Origin: Planctomycetaceae bacterium
Lineage (GTDB): Bacteria; Planctomycetota; Phycisphaerae; Phycisphaerales; SM1A02
Direction of reading: 5' to 3'
Assembly: GCA_947459855.1 (NCBI GenBank)
Contig: CANHFL010000016.1
Span: 1-10,143, forward strand
Length of the DNA stretch: 10,143 nucleotides
The notes under the pieces were generated by a model that saw nothing but the letters and a program-made list of their open reading frames with translations, was not told the origin of the DNA and ran no database searches. Position numbers and translations under genes: made by a program. Of the stretch, positions 1 to 7,291 are shown piece after piece (positions within the stretch are counted from its first letter, which is position 1; the number at the start of each line of letters is the position of its first letter).

Positions 1-182
1 ACATCCAGCACCCGCGAACCCGGCGGCACCGCCTGCACGAGCGCCGCGACCGGCGCGATCCGGTGCCGGTGGTGCTGGATCAGGCGTGCCACCGGCGACC
101 CGCCGACGTAGAGCCGACGCGCAACCGCGCCGACGTCGATGCCGGGCGCCGCGTTCGCGGGATTGACCGATCCGCCTGCCAT
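1..182 (-). CDS. Class I SAM-dependent methyltransferase, N-terminal part (cut by window edge)
   Basis: Only about the first 60 residues are visible; the gene runs off the left edge. The readable protein contains an amphipathic stretch (VARRLYVGGSPVARLIQHH) and then PPGSRVLDV at the very edge. The latter matches the first beta strand and start of the SAM-binding glycine motif (VLDxGxG) of class I methyltransferases, though the glycines themselves lie outside the window. The substrate cannot be told. I chose the ATG at 182. A GTG at 218 in the same frame would overlap the upstream stop codon by 4 bp (GTGA) and add 12 residues; neither start has a good Shine-Dalgarno. It follows the dehydrogenase gene on the same strand and is probably co-transcribed with it. 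The family call is an inference from a short N-terminus. Confidence 0.6.
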   Translation of the reverse strand, partial: MAGGSVNPANAAPGIDVGAVARRLYVGGSPVARLIQHHRHRIAPVAALVQAVPPGSRVLD

Positions 183-214
183 GCCGGAAACGCTACCCGC
201 GGCATCGTGGTGCG

Positions 215-2980
215 TCACGGGGTCGGACACGGTCCCCACGCGTTCAGCAGCTGGCTCAGGTCGCCGCCGCCGATCACCCCGTCCCCGTCCAGGTCGGCCT
301 GCCAGCGCCCCGATGCGGGCAGGCCCCACCATTGCAGGAGCATCGTGAGGTCCGGCCCGTCGACGCGGTGGTTGCCGTTCAGGTCGGCACGACATGCCAG
401 GATTCCCGCGCAGTCGGGGTCCAGGCGCACCGATTCGGTGGCGGACAGGCCGAGCGGATCGGTGACGGTGAGGTCGACCGTCATCCAGTAGCGGTCGTCG
501 CCGCAACCAAGGGGCGAGGTCACCATGGAGGTCTCGCAGCGATCGTCAGGCGGCTCGGGGTGCGTGTGCGTGTTGTGGTGCAGCGTCACCTGCCAGCGAC
601 AGGTCCACTCGCCGGGAGTCTCGTCGTCATGCACATCGGCGCGGAGCGGCAGCACCGACTCGGCGTCCAGCGGATAGACCTGGCCCGACTGCACCGACGT
701 GATCCGCACGACGGGCGGCGTGTCGTCGCTCCACACGGGAATCTCGCGCTCGGCGGTCGCGCCCGCGCTGTCGGTGACGGTCAGGCGGACGTGGCGGAGC
801 ATCGGGCGCCCGGTCCCCGCGAAAACGTGCGTCACCACGCGGCCCGAGGCGGCCGGCGAACCGTCGTCGAACTCCCACCGGATGCGGAGCTCATCGCCGT
901 CCTCGGGGTCGGTGCTGGCGGTCGCATCGAACGTGACCTCCAGCGGCGTGCGGCCCCACGGCGTGGAGGTGGCGACCACGGCGGTCGGCGCACGGTTCCC
1001 CGACGGTTTCCAGCTGTAGCGCACCAGCGTGCCGGAGAACTGGACCACGTAGAACGAATCCCCATCGGCTGCCGGGAAGATCCCCACGATCCCGCCCGAC
1101 AGGCCATCGAACGGCCGGATGCCGGTGACCACGCCGCCCTCGAGCGTCGCCGCGCGCACCCATCCCTCCGCGAAGTCCGCCAGCCACAGCCGGTTGCGCC
1201 ACTCGGCGGGCCACGAGGGAAGCGGGATCGGGGCGCATGCGATCGCGCACGACCCACCGAACTGCTCGCCGGCGGCACCGCCGGGAGCGCCGACGGGGAC
1301 CGCGACGCCCGCACCGGCGTTCCACGCAAGCGTGCGCGCAAGCGGCTGGCCGTGCCTCCAATCGACCACGGGCGCCGTCTGCGCTCCGTTGCGGAGGCGG
1401 CGCGGGATCGACTGGAGTTCGCCATCCGACGGGACCGCGAGCGAGTCCACGTGGGCGGCGACGGGCGCGCCGTCGGGCGAACCATCGCCTCGGCCACGCA
1501 GTTCCACGCGCACGGAACCCGCGCCGATCGGCAGCTGGACCGATGCCACCCGCCACGCGTCCCACGCGCCCGTGGATGGCAGGGCGATCACGGCGACTTC
1601 CTGGTCGCCCGCCAGCACGGCGCACTCGGCTGCGGCCCCGCCGTTGGAGTAGCGCACGAAGAGCGTCGGCTCGTCCGGCACGCCGGGGAACCACCCCGCG
1701 ATGCGGCTGCCGGCGCTGGAACGCAGGGCGCGGTAGCCCCAGCCATGAAACCCGCCGGTGTCCGCCAGCGCATCAGCGGCCTGCGACTCGGAGTTCTCCG
1801 CCTGGACGCCGGCACACGGGTTCGCCCAATCGACCGCGCCCTGCTGGGCCTGCGTCACCAGGTCACGGAAGGTGAAGAACGGCGCGCAGCCGGCGTCCGC
1901 CAGCGGGTTCGGCGCCTCGGCGCACGTCGGCGAAAGGTAGGCGTATCCCGGGTGCTGGTCATGGCCCTCGTAGAGCGGCCAGCCCATGTTCGCACCGGCC
2001 CGCGAGACGACGTTGACCTCTTCCCACGTTCCCCAGCCGACGTCGGAGATGACGAACGTGCCGGGGTTGCCCGCCGAGGGCAGGTGCGCCCCCGTGCCAG
2101 GGATGCGCGACATGCGGAAGGGGTTGCGCAGGCCGGTCGCGAACACGCGGCTGCGTGCGGCACGCGGCGCCAACGGGTCGAACCATGGGTTGCCGGGCAC
2201 GCCGTCGCCGGTGGCGGGATCGATCCGCAGCATCTTGCCGTTCAGGCTGTCCCGCAGCTGTGCGCGGTACGCGCCGACGTCCTCGGAGGGGCGCAGGATC
2301 CCGTTCGCCAGCGCATCCGCGACGAAGCCGCCGGGCGCCTGCCCGCCGGTGTCGAAGGTGGCGTAGTCGGCGCTGTCGCCGACGCTGACGACCAGCGTGC
2401 CGTCCTCGCCGAACTCCAGCGACCCGATGCCGTGCGACTGGTGCACGATCGGGATCCCGTCGGCGCGCGTCCCGCCCAGGAGCACGCGGCGCGTCTCCGG
2501 GTGGATGTGCGAGAGGCCCTCGTCGGGGTCGGCGGTGTAGCGCGTGATGCGCGCGATCGTCGCAGCGGCGGTGATCGTCTGCGTCGGGTCGTAGCCGGGC
2601 GTGCCGAACGAGTCCAGGTGGTGGCGGTCGACGACGTAGGCCAGGTACACGTGACCGTTCACCGCGAACGCCGGGTCGATCGCGACGCCCAGCAGCCCGT
2701 GGTCACGCCAGGCGAGCACTTCGTCGGAAATGTCGAGCATCGGAGCGTCGTGGCGATGGCCGTCCGCCTCGATCAGCCAGAGCCGACCGGCGCGCTCCCA
2801 CGCGATCAGGCGCCCGCCCTCGAGCGGGACGACGCCGGCCAGGCCCGGGATGCCTTCGGCGACGACCTCGGCCACGATGCCCTCCGGCGGCGCCGCATGC
2901 ACCGGGCCGCCGACCGCGCCGGCGAACGCCAGCACGACCGAGGCGATCAGGCGGGGGGCGCTTCGATGGCGAGGGGGCAT
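215..2980 (-). CDS. Secreted glucose/sorbosone dehydrogenase-like protein with inserted CBM6-like, PKD, Ig-like and dockerin-like domains
   Basis: The 921-residue protein starts with a signal peptide (about residues 1-30, cleavage near HAA). A soluble-quinoprotein-type sugar dehydrogenase propeller follows, about 36-375 and resuming 520-660. Family landmarks are HQSHGIGSLEF with a likely catalytic His183, GLRNPFRM with Arg285 (the arginine position of PQQ glucose dehydrogenase), DVGWGTWEEVN at 313-323 and NMGWPLYEGH at 331-340. Between the two propeller parts, about 385-520, lies a CBM6/35-like segment (VQAENSES, FVRYSNGG, GAWDAWRV). Then come a PKD domain at about 663-750 (FDDGSPAASG), an Ig-like domain at about 755-855 with HHNTHTH, and a dockerin-like tail at 865-916 with two calcium loops. 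The probable role is extracellular oxidation of a sugar or glycan with PQQ, but many members of this family are uncharacterised, so the substrate and activity are inference. The ATG at 2980 has only a weak AGG 8 nt upstream. Confidence 0.9.
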   Translation of the reverse strand: MPPRHRSAPRLIASVVLAFAGAVGGPVHAAPPEGIVAEVVAEGIPGLAGVVPLEGGRLIAWERAGRLWLIEADGHRHDAPMLDISDEVLAWRDHGLLGVAIDPAFAVNGHVYLAYVVDRHHLDSFGTPGYDPTQTITAAATIARITRYTADPDEGLSHIHPETRRVLLGGTRADGIPIVHQSHGIGSLEFGEDGTLVVSVGDSADYATFDTGGQAPGGFVADALANGILRPSEDVGAYRAQLRDSLNGKMLRIDPATGDGVPGNPWFDPLAPRAARSRVFATGLRNPFRMSRIPGTGAHLPSAGNPGTFVISDVGWGTWEEVNVVSRAGANMGWPLYEGHDQHPGYAYLSPTCAEAPNPLADAGCAPFFTFRDLVTQAQQGAVDWANPCAGVQAENSESQAADALADTGGFHGWGYRALRSSAGSRIAGWFPGVPDEPTLFVRYSNGGAAAECAVLAGDQEVAVIALPSTGAWDAWRVASVQLPIGAGSVRVELRGRGDGSPDGAPVAAHVDSLAVPSDGELQSIPRRLRNGAQTAPVVDWRHGQPLARTLAWNAGAGVAVPVGAPGGAAGEQFGGSCAIACAPIPLPSWPAEWRNRLWLADFAEGWVRAATLEGGVVTGIRPFDGLSGGIVGIFPAADGDSFYVVQFSGTLVRYSWKPSGNRAPTAVVATSTPWGRTPLEVTFDATASTDPEDGDELRIRWEFDDGSPAASGRVVTHVFAGTGRPMLRHVRLTVTDSAGATAEREIPVWSDDTPPVVRITSVQSGQVYPLDAESVLPLRADVHDDETPGEWTCRWQVTLHHNTHTHPEPPDDRCETSMVTSPLGCGDDRYWMTVDLTVTDPLGLSATESVRLDPDCAGILACRADLNGNHRVDGPDLTMLLQWWGLPASGRWQADLDGDGVIGGGDLSQLLNAWGPCPTP

Positions 2981-3121
2981 CCCACGAACCTATGCCGCAA
3001 ACGCGGCGATGTGAGCCGAATCCGGCGATTTGGTGTCCAGGGGCACCTCCGGAGCGCGGCGTTGCTGCGCCGCCGCGCAACCGGCGTCGGTCCGGGGCGT
3101 GTTATGCGGTGTCGGCGGCGG
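2981..3121. other. 141-bp spacer between ftsI-like gene and dehydrogenase gene
   Basis: This is the longest non-coding stretch in the window. It separates the envelope cluster from the secreted dehydrogenase, so it is the natural place for a terminator and a new promoter. I could not identify a convincing -35/-10 pair on the minus strand. The only clear structure is a GC-only inverted repeat, listed separately. Confidence 0.5.
3054..3078 (-). terminator. GC-rich hairpin downstream of ftsI-like gene, possible factor-dependent terminator
   Basis: Positions 3054-3061 (GCGCGGCG) are perfectly complementary to 3071-3078 (CGCCGCGC), giving an 8-bp GC stem with a 9-nt loop. A competing fold pairs 3061-3065 (GTTGC) with 3077-3081 (GCAAC). 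It lies about 43 nt after the stop of the ftsI-like gene. No T-run follows on the minus strand, so it is not a classical intrinsic terminator; in DNA this GC-rich it may be incidental. Confidence 0.25.
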
Positions 3122-5020
3122 TCAGCGCGCCTGCGCGACCTTCGCCGGCTTCGCGCCACCGCCCGCCGTCTTCGATCGCTTCGAAGGGTCCTGGTCGTAG
3201 GGCACGCCCAGGTACTTCAGCGTCTCGTCGACCACGTCGCGCACGACGGGGCCGGCGATCGATCCGCCGAAGTGACCCTTGCGCTTGTCGGGATCGTCGA
3301 TCACGCAGAGGACGACGATGCGCGAGTGCTCGAGCGGCGCCGCCGCCAGGAAGCTGGCGACGTAGCGGTCGCGGTCGTATCCCTTCTGGCCCGGGACGGC
3401 CAGCTCGGCGGTGCCGGTCTTGCCGTACATCTGGTACCAGTCGCTCTGCGCCTTGCGCGCAGTGCCTTCCTCGACGACGCCCGCCATCGCCTCCTTGGCC
3501 TCGGCGAGCACGGTCGGGGTCACCACCTGCTTCACGCCGGGGACGAACGCGTGCGGCTGCACGGGCCCCGAGGGCAGCACCAGGCGGGGCTGCACGATGG
3601 TGCCGTCGGGGCGTGCGAACGAGCTGAACGCACGCACCATCTGGATCGGGGTCACGGCGACCTCGTGGCCCATCGCCACCGACGTCTGCGTGTACTTGGT
3701 CCACTTGGCGGCGCTGGTCACGATGCCGCCCGACTCGCCGGGAATGCCCATGCCGGTCTTCTGGCCGAAGCCGTAGTCGCGGACCATCTGCTCCATCTGC
3801 TCGTGCGACATCCGCAGCGCGACGCTGGCCATGCCGCCGTTCAGCGACTTGATCAGGACGGTCTTCCAGCTGACGGGCCCCGGGTACTTGACGTCATGGA
3901 TCGTGCGGCCGAACGGCGTCACGTAGGGGCCATGGGGAAGCTGGATGATCTCCGAGGGCTTGGCGAGCCCGAGCTGCGTCGCGCGGGCCCACACGAAGCT
4001 CTTGAACGTCGAGCCGGGTTCGTAGGGATCGGTGAAGTTGCGGTTGCGGCCCAGTGCCGGGTGGATCCGGCGCGACGGGTCGTGCGTCGCTTCCTTCCAG
4101 CCCGCGCGCTCGCGCAGCACGTCGCACATGGCCAGGATGTCGCCGTTGTCGGCGTCCATCACGATCAGCCGGCCGCCACCGGCATTGACCTCGTCGACCA
4201 TCGCGGTCAGGTGCCGCTCGGCGATCTCCTGGATCACCAGGTCGATCGAGAGGCGCACGTCCTGCCCGTCGTCGCCGGGGACGTAGTCCTCGCGGTTGAT
4301 CCAGAGCGTGCGGCCGAACGCGTCGCGCAGCGCCTTCACCTTGCCGTCGGTGGGCGTCAGCTGGCGGTTGAACGCGAACTCGACGCCGGCCTGGCCGGTG
4401 TGCTCGAAGCCGACCTTGCCGATCAGCTGGCTGGCCAGCGGGCCCGCGGGATAGTCGCGGACCAGCTTCGGCTCCAGGCGGACGCCGTCCAGGTCAAGGT
4501 GGCGCAGCGCGTCGGCCTGCGAGTCGTCGATCTCCTGCGCCAGCACCACGTAGCGGCGCTCGGCGTTCTTCTGCAGCAGCTCGTGGACGGCCTGCGGCGC
4601 CTGCCGCAGCACGGGCGCGAGCGCGATCGCGGCGTCGCGGAACGGGTCGCACTCGGCGACGGCGTTCGGGTCGGTCTTCGAGGCCTTCTTCGCCTTGTCC
4701 CAGCCGGACTCGTAGATGAACGCGGGGTCGCAGAACAGGCGCCAGCCGACCAGGCTCACCGCCATCGGGCGGCCGCGCTGGTCGATGATGCCGCCGCGCT
4801 GCGCCAGCTCGGGGCGCACCGACGTGCGGCGACCGGCCGCGGCGTCAAGCCGCTCCGAGGGCACGGTCTTGAGCTGTGCGACGCGGACCAGCGTCAGGCA
4901 GAGGAGCGCGGCGGTGCAGCAGGTGACGACGCGCGCCCAGCCGCGGGTGCGCGAGGACTGCGTGGATTCGTCGATGCCGGCCGGGGCCGCGGGAGCGGGT
5001 GCGGGCGCGTCAGTGTCCAT
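3122..5020 (-). CDS. ftsI: Peptidoglycan D,D-transpeptidase FtsI/PBP2-type (class B penicillin-binding protein)
   Basis: This class B penicillin-binding protein cross-links peptidoglycan, normally at the septum with FtsW, from the outer face of the inner membrane. From the chosen start (632 residues) there is a short Pro/Ala-rich cytoplasmic end, one membrane segment at about 30-50, a PBP dimerisation domain at about 70-215 (RGGIIDQRGRPM) and a transpeptidase domain at about 285-605. All three catalytic motifs are present: STFK at 337-340 with nucleophile Ser337, SLN at 392-394, and KTGT at 534-537. The third-motif region (YGKTGTAEL) and VAVTPIQM are typical of the family. There is no PASTA domain. 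The ATG at 5020 is preferred over an in-frame ATG at 5053 because AAGGA (5029-5033) sits 8 nt upstream. It overlaps the ftsL-like gene by 11 bp, so translation is probably coupled. A basic, glycine-containing tail ends the protein. Elongation-specific PBP2 is the alternative, but the ftsL/rsmH context favours FtsI. Confidence 0.92.
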   Translation of the reverse strand: MDTDAPAPAPAAPAGIDESTQSSRTRGWARVVTCCTAALLCLTLVRVAQLKTVPSERLDAAAGRRTSVRPELAQRGGIIDQRGRPMAVSLVGWRLFCDPAFIYESGWDKAKKASKTDPNAVAECDPFRDAAIALAPVLRQAPQAVHELLQKNAERRYVVLAQEIDDSQADALRHLDLDGVRLEPKLVRDYPAGPLASQLIGKVGFEHTGQAGVEFAFNRQLTPTDGKVKALRDAFGRTLWINREDYVPGDDGQDVRLSIDLVIQEIAERHLTAMVDEVNAGGGRLIVMDADNGDILAMCDVLRERAGWKEATHDPSRRIHPALGRNRNFTDPYEPGSTFKSFVWARATQLGLAKPSEIIQLPHGPYVTPFGRTIHDVKYPGPVSWKTVLIKSLNGGMASVALRMSHEQMEQMVRDYGFGQKTGMGIPGESGGIVTSAAKWTKYTQTSVAMGHEVAVTPIQMVRAFSSFARPDGTIVQPRLVLPSGPVQPHAFVPGVKQVVTPTVLAEAKEAMAGVVEEGTARKAQSDWYQMYGKTGTAELAVPGQKGYDRDRYVASFLAAAPLEHSRIVVLCVIDDPDKRKGHFGGSIAGPVVRDVVDETLKYLGVPYDQDPSKRSKTAGGGAKPAKVAQAR

Positions 5021-5465
5021 GGGTGGCGTCCTTGCGGGCGGGGGCCGCGGCATCCTTGCGCGCGGGCTTCGTGGACGGCTTCTTCTTCGGTTCCGCTGCC
5101 TTGGGCGCGCCGGGCTTCTTGCCGGCAGGCTTCGCCGGGCTGGGCGCCGCCTTCCCCGCGGCGGGGTCCGAGGGCGGGGTCACGCTGGTCGCGCCGCCGT
5201 CGGCGGCCTGCGTGCTGCCGGCCGGCTGGATCGGCACCAGCTCGATGTGCAGGCGCTCGGCCGCGTCGCGGATGTCGCGCGGGTCGGTGCGACGCGCGAC
5301 CTCGGCCTGCATGCGCCAGATCGCGCGCTCCTGGTCGACGACGCGGTTGTGGGCGCGCGAGATCTGGTTCGAGACCTCGTAGCGCTGCTGGCGGAGCGCC
5401 AGCAGGCCGAGGCCCATGGCGCCGAGCGCGACGACGATGAACGAGACCTTGACGAGGAGGCGCAT
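5010..5465 (-). CDS. ftsL: FtsL-like bitopic division protein with long basic C-terminal tail
   Basis: The 151-residue protein has almost no cytoplasmic part, a membrane segment at residues 5-24 and then a heptad-like charged helix at about 25-58 (QQRYEVSNQISRAHNRVVDQ) that should form a coiled coil. A short region follows (DPRDIRDAAERLHIELVPI, 61-79) like the conserved end of FtsL. FtsL normally pairs with FtsB through this helix and activates FtsI/FtsW. Sequence conservation in FtsL is low, so the call rests on topology, size and position: directly upstream of an ftsI-like gene (11-bp overlap) and downstream of rsmH. Residues about 84-151 form an unusual low-complexity tail rich in Ala, Pro and Lys that is not part of classical FtsL. 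GGAG at 5471-5474 lies 5 nt before the ATG. Without the context it would be called only a septum formation initiator-like protein. Confidence 0.75.
   Translation of the reverse strand: MRLLVKVSFIVVALGAMGLGLLALRQQRYEVSNQISRAHNRVVDQERAIWRMQAEVARRTDPRDIRDAAERLHIELVPIQPAGSTQAADGGATSVTPPSDPAAGKAAPSPAKPAGKKPGAPKAAEPKKKPSTKPARKDAAAPARKDATHGH
5029..5033 (-). promoter_or_regulatory. Ribosome binding site deciding the ftsI start
   Basis: AAGGA on the minus strand, 8 nt before the ATG at 5020. The upstream in-frame ATG at 5053 has an AAGG touching the start codon, too close to act as a ribosome site. The site lies inside the 3' end of the ftsL-like gene. Confidence 0.6.
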
Positions 5466-5500
5466 CGGGACTCCGGCCGCGGTGCGGCGACGGCGTGCGT

Positions 5501-5515
5501 GCGGGCGGGGCCCGC
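5501..5515 (-). repeat. Short GC hairpin between LysM gene and ftsL-like gene
   Basis: GCGGGC (5501-5506) pairs perfectly with GCCCGC (5510-5515) around a 3-nt loop, 5 nt after the LysM stop codon. There is no T-run on the minus strand. It could modulate expression between the two genes or be a by-product of high GC. Confidence 0.25.
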
Positions 5516-5520
5516 CTGGA

Positions 5521-6231
5521 TCAGCCCTTGTTCGGGATCTTCAGGGTCTGGCCGGGCTTGAGCGCGGACGGATCCTTGATGCCGTTGTAGTTCAGGAGCT
5601 CGGCGACCTTCACGCCCTTCTTCTTCGCGATCGCGTAGGGCGTGTCGCCCTTCTGGATCGTGTAGCTGGCGCTGGCCACGGCGACGGCCGGCTTCGCGGC
5701 CTCGGTGCCGGCGGGCTGGCCGGCCTTGGCGACCGCACCGGGGCGGAGCACCTCGATCGACGGGATGCGCAGGTCGGCGCCGAGCGTCAGGCGGGCCGCG
5801 TCGGGCGCGACGGCCTTGTTGTAGTCGGAGAGCTTGGTGGCCAGCGAGCCGTCGCCGTACTCCTTCGCGGCGATCGACCAGTAGGTGTCGCCCTTGGCGA
5901 CCTTGTGGAAGCGGACCGGCGTGCCCTCGGCCGAGGGTTCGCCGACCGTCTCGACCTTCAGGCCCTGCGGGGCGACCGCGACCTGGTCGGCGGGCACCTC
6001 GGCGCCGGGCAGGGCCGACTGGCCGTTGCCCAGCTCGACGGTCGACTTGGCGATGGCCTGCTCGTCGAGCACCGGCTCGATCGAGACGGGGTCCGTTCCC
6101 TCCGCGGACGCCGTCCTGGTCACGTCGACGGGATCGAAGCGCTGCGCCGAGAAGTGGTCGGACACCAGGATGCCGACGAAGAGGATGAGCCCGAAACCGA
6201 TCACCAGTGCCAGCTTGTTCTCGCGCGTCAT
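5521..6231 (-). CDS. Membrane-anchored protein with two LysM domains
   Basis: The 236-residue protein has a short cytoplasmic N-terminus (MTRENK), one membrane segment at residues 7-24, an Ala/Gly/Glu/Pro-rich linker to about 105, LysM domain 1 at about 106-157 (KGDTYWSIAAKEYGDG ... LRIPS), a second linker, and LysM domain 2 at about 189-234 (QKGDTPYAIAKKKGVK ... LKIPN). LysM domains bind GlcNAc-containing glycans such as peptidoglycan, so this is probably an inner-membrane protein holding or sensing the wall. No enzymatic domain is visible. An ATG at 6357 would place the start inside rsmH and add 42 basic residues without domain character; the ATG at 6231 has a strong AAGGTGG site and directly precedes the membrane segment. 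Its position between rsmH and ftsL suggests a division or wall role, which is inference. Confidence 0.88.
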   Translation of the reverse strand: MTRENKLALVIGFGLILFVGILVSDHFSAQRFDPVDVTRTASAEGTDPVSIEPVLDEQAIAKSTVELGNGQSALPGAEVPADQVAVAPQGLKVETVGEPSAEGTPVRFHKVAKGDTYWSIAAKEYGDGSLATKLSDYNKAVAPDAARLTLGADLRIPSIEVLRPGAVAKAGQPAGTEAAKPAVAVASASYTIQKGDTPYAIAKKKGVKVAELLNYNGIKDPSALKPGQTLKIPNKG

Positions 6232-6235
6232 GACG

Positions 6236-6242
6236 CCACCTT
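6236..6242 (-). promoter_or_regulatory. Ribosome binding site deciding the LysM gene start
   Basis: AAGGTGG on the minus strand ends 4 nt before the ATG at 6231, with the AGG core 7 nt away. It supports this ATG over in-frame ATGs at 6309 and 6357. Confidence 0.65.
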
Positions 6243-6258
6243 TTGGCCGCCAGGCCAA
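6243..6258 (-). repeat. Inverted repeat touching the LysM ribosome binding site
   Basis: TTGGCC (6243-6248) and GGCCAA (6253-6258) are perfect inverted copies around a 4-nt loop. The repeat lies immediately upstream of the AAGGTGG site, within the 100-bp gap after rsmH. In RNA it would form a 6-bp stem beside the ribosome site; in DNA it could be a small operator. Function is unproven. Confidence 0.35.
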
Positions 6259-6331
6259 CTTCGATCCACGTTGCGACCGCCCCCGCGGGACCGTCGCTTC
6301 GGGGTTCATCGGCAGTCGTGCGCGAAATCGT

Positions 6332-7291
6332 TCAATCGTCGCGTGACGTTTCCGCACCCATCCGCACCGCGCGGAACTTGGCGCTCCGCGACCGCGGGTT
6401 GGCGGCGGCCTCGGCGTCGTCGGCCTCGACCGGCTTGCGGGAGAGGCGGGCGGCCAAGCCCCCGTCCTCCAGCCCGGCGAAGGCGTGCTTCACCAGCCGG
6501 TCCTCCAGGCTGTGGAACGAGATGATCCCCACGCGCGCGTCGGTGGCCAGCCAGCCGGCGCCCCGGGCGGCCGCCCCTCGGGCCACGGCGTCCAGCAGCG
6601 CCTGGAGGGCACCCAGCTCGTCGTTCACCAGGATCCGCAGCGCCATGAACGTCCGGGTGGCGGGGTGCATCCGGCTCTGGTGGGCGCGCGGTCCGTACGC
6701 GGCGCGCACGGCGGCCACCAGGTCCGCGGTGGTCCGCAGCTGGTCGCGTCCGCGACGGTCGACGATCGCCCGCGCGATCCGGCGCGCGAACGGATCCTCG
6801 CCCAGGCGGAAGATGGCGTCGGCCAGCTCGCGTTCGGTCAGGCGGGCCAGGAGCTCGGAGGCCGGTTCCCCGCGGGTGGGGTCCAGGCGCATGTCCAGCG
6901 GGCCCTCGCCCTGGAAGCTGAAGCCGCGCCGGGGGTCGTCCATCTGGTTGCTGGCGAAGCCCAGGTCGGCCAGGACCGCGTCCGCCTTCCAGCCCAGCCG
7001 GGCCAGGGCGAACTCGACCACCGCGAAGGACCCGTGGACGGCCTCGACGACGCCGACCCCGGTCGCCCGGACCCGGTCGGCGGCGAACGCCAGGTTGCCG
7101 GGGTCCAGGTCCATCAGCAGGACCCGTCCGGAGGGACCGACGGCACGGGCGAGCGCCTCGGCATGCCCCCCCCGCCCGGCGGTCAGGTCGGCGACGGTCG
7201 CCCCGGGCACCGGGGCAAGCTGGCGGAGGATCGGTTCGAGCAGCACGGGGACGTGCCCCGGCGCGCCCGCGTTCGGGGTGGGCCCGCTCAT
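6332..7291 (-). CDS. rsmH: 16S rRNA (cytosine-1402 N4)-methyltransferase RsmH
   Basis: RsmH (MraW) methylates N4 of C1402 in the decoding region of 16S rRNA using SAM. The 319-residue product, about the usual family length, carries the full set of signatures: GHVPVLL near the start (12-18), the SAM motif DLTAGRGGHA at 35-44, MDLD at 60-63, DLGFAS at 109-114, GFSFQGEGPLDMRLD at 123-137, HPATRTFMALRI at 209-220, ISFHSLEDRLVKHAF at 257-271 and NPRSRSAKFRAVR at 298-310. The ATG at 7291 overlaps the TGA of the upstream sugar transferase (ATGA). No Shine-Dalgarno is seen, so translation probably depends on coupling. The gene usually heads the dcw cluster after mraZ; here no mraZ is present, and a glycan gene precedes it. 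A 100-bp gap separates it from the LysM gene. Confidence 0.97.
   Translation of the reverse strand: MSGPTPNAGAPGHVPVLLEPILRQLAPVPGATVADLTAGRGGHAEALARAVGPSGRVLLMDLDPGNLAFAADRVRATGVGVVEAVHGSFAVVEFALARLGWKADAVLADLGFASNQMDDPRRGFSFQGEGPLDMRLDPTRGEPASELLARLTERELADAIFRLGEDPFARRIARAIVDRRGRDQLRTTADLVAAVRAAYGPRAHQSRMHPATRTFMALRILVNDELGALQALLDAVARGAAARGAGWLATDARVGIISFHSLEDRLVKHAFAGLEDGGLAARLSRKPVEADDAEAAANPRSRSAKFRAVRMGAETSRDD

Noticed and set aside
332..5440. Open frame of about 1,700 codons on the plus strand, opposite the dehydrogenase, ftsI and ftsL genes
   Set aside because: It is codon-aligned with the dehydrogenase and ftsI genes, so its stops would need TTA, CTA or TCA codons in them, which are rare at this GC. 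The product is Arg/Gly/Ala/His-rich without any recognisable domain.
5501..5515. Intrinsic terminator after the LysM gene
   Set aside because: The hairpin is only 6 bp and no T-run follows on the minus strand.
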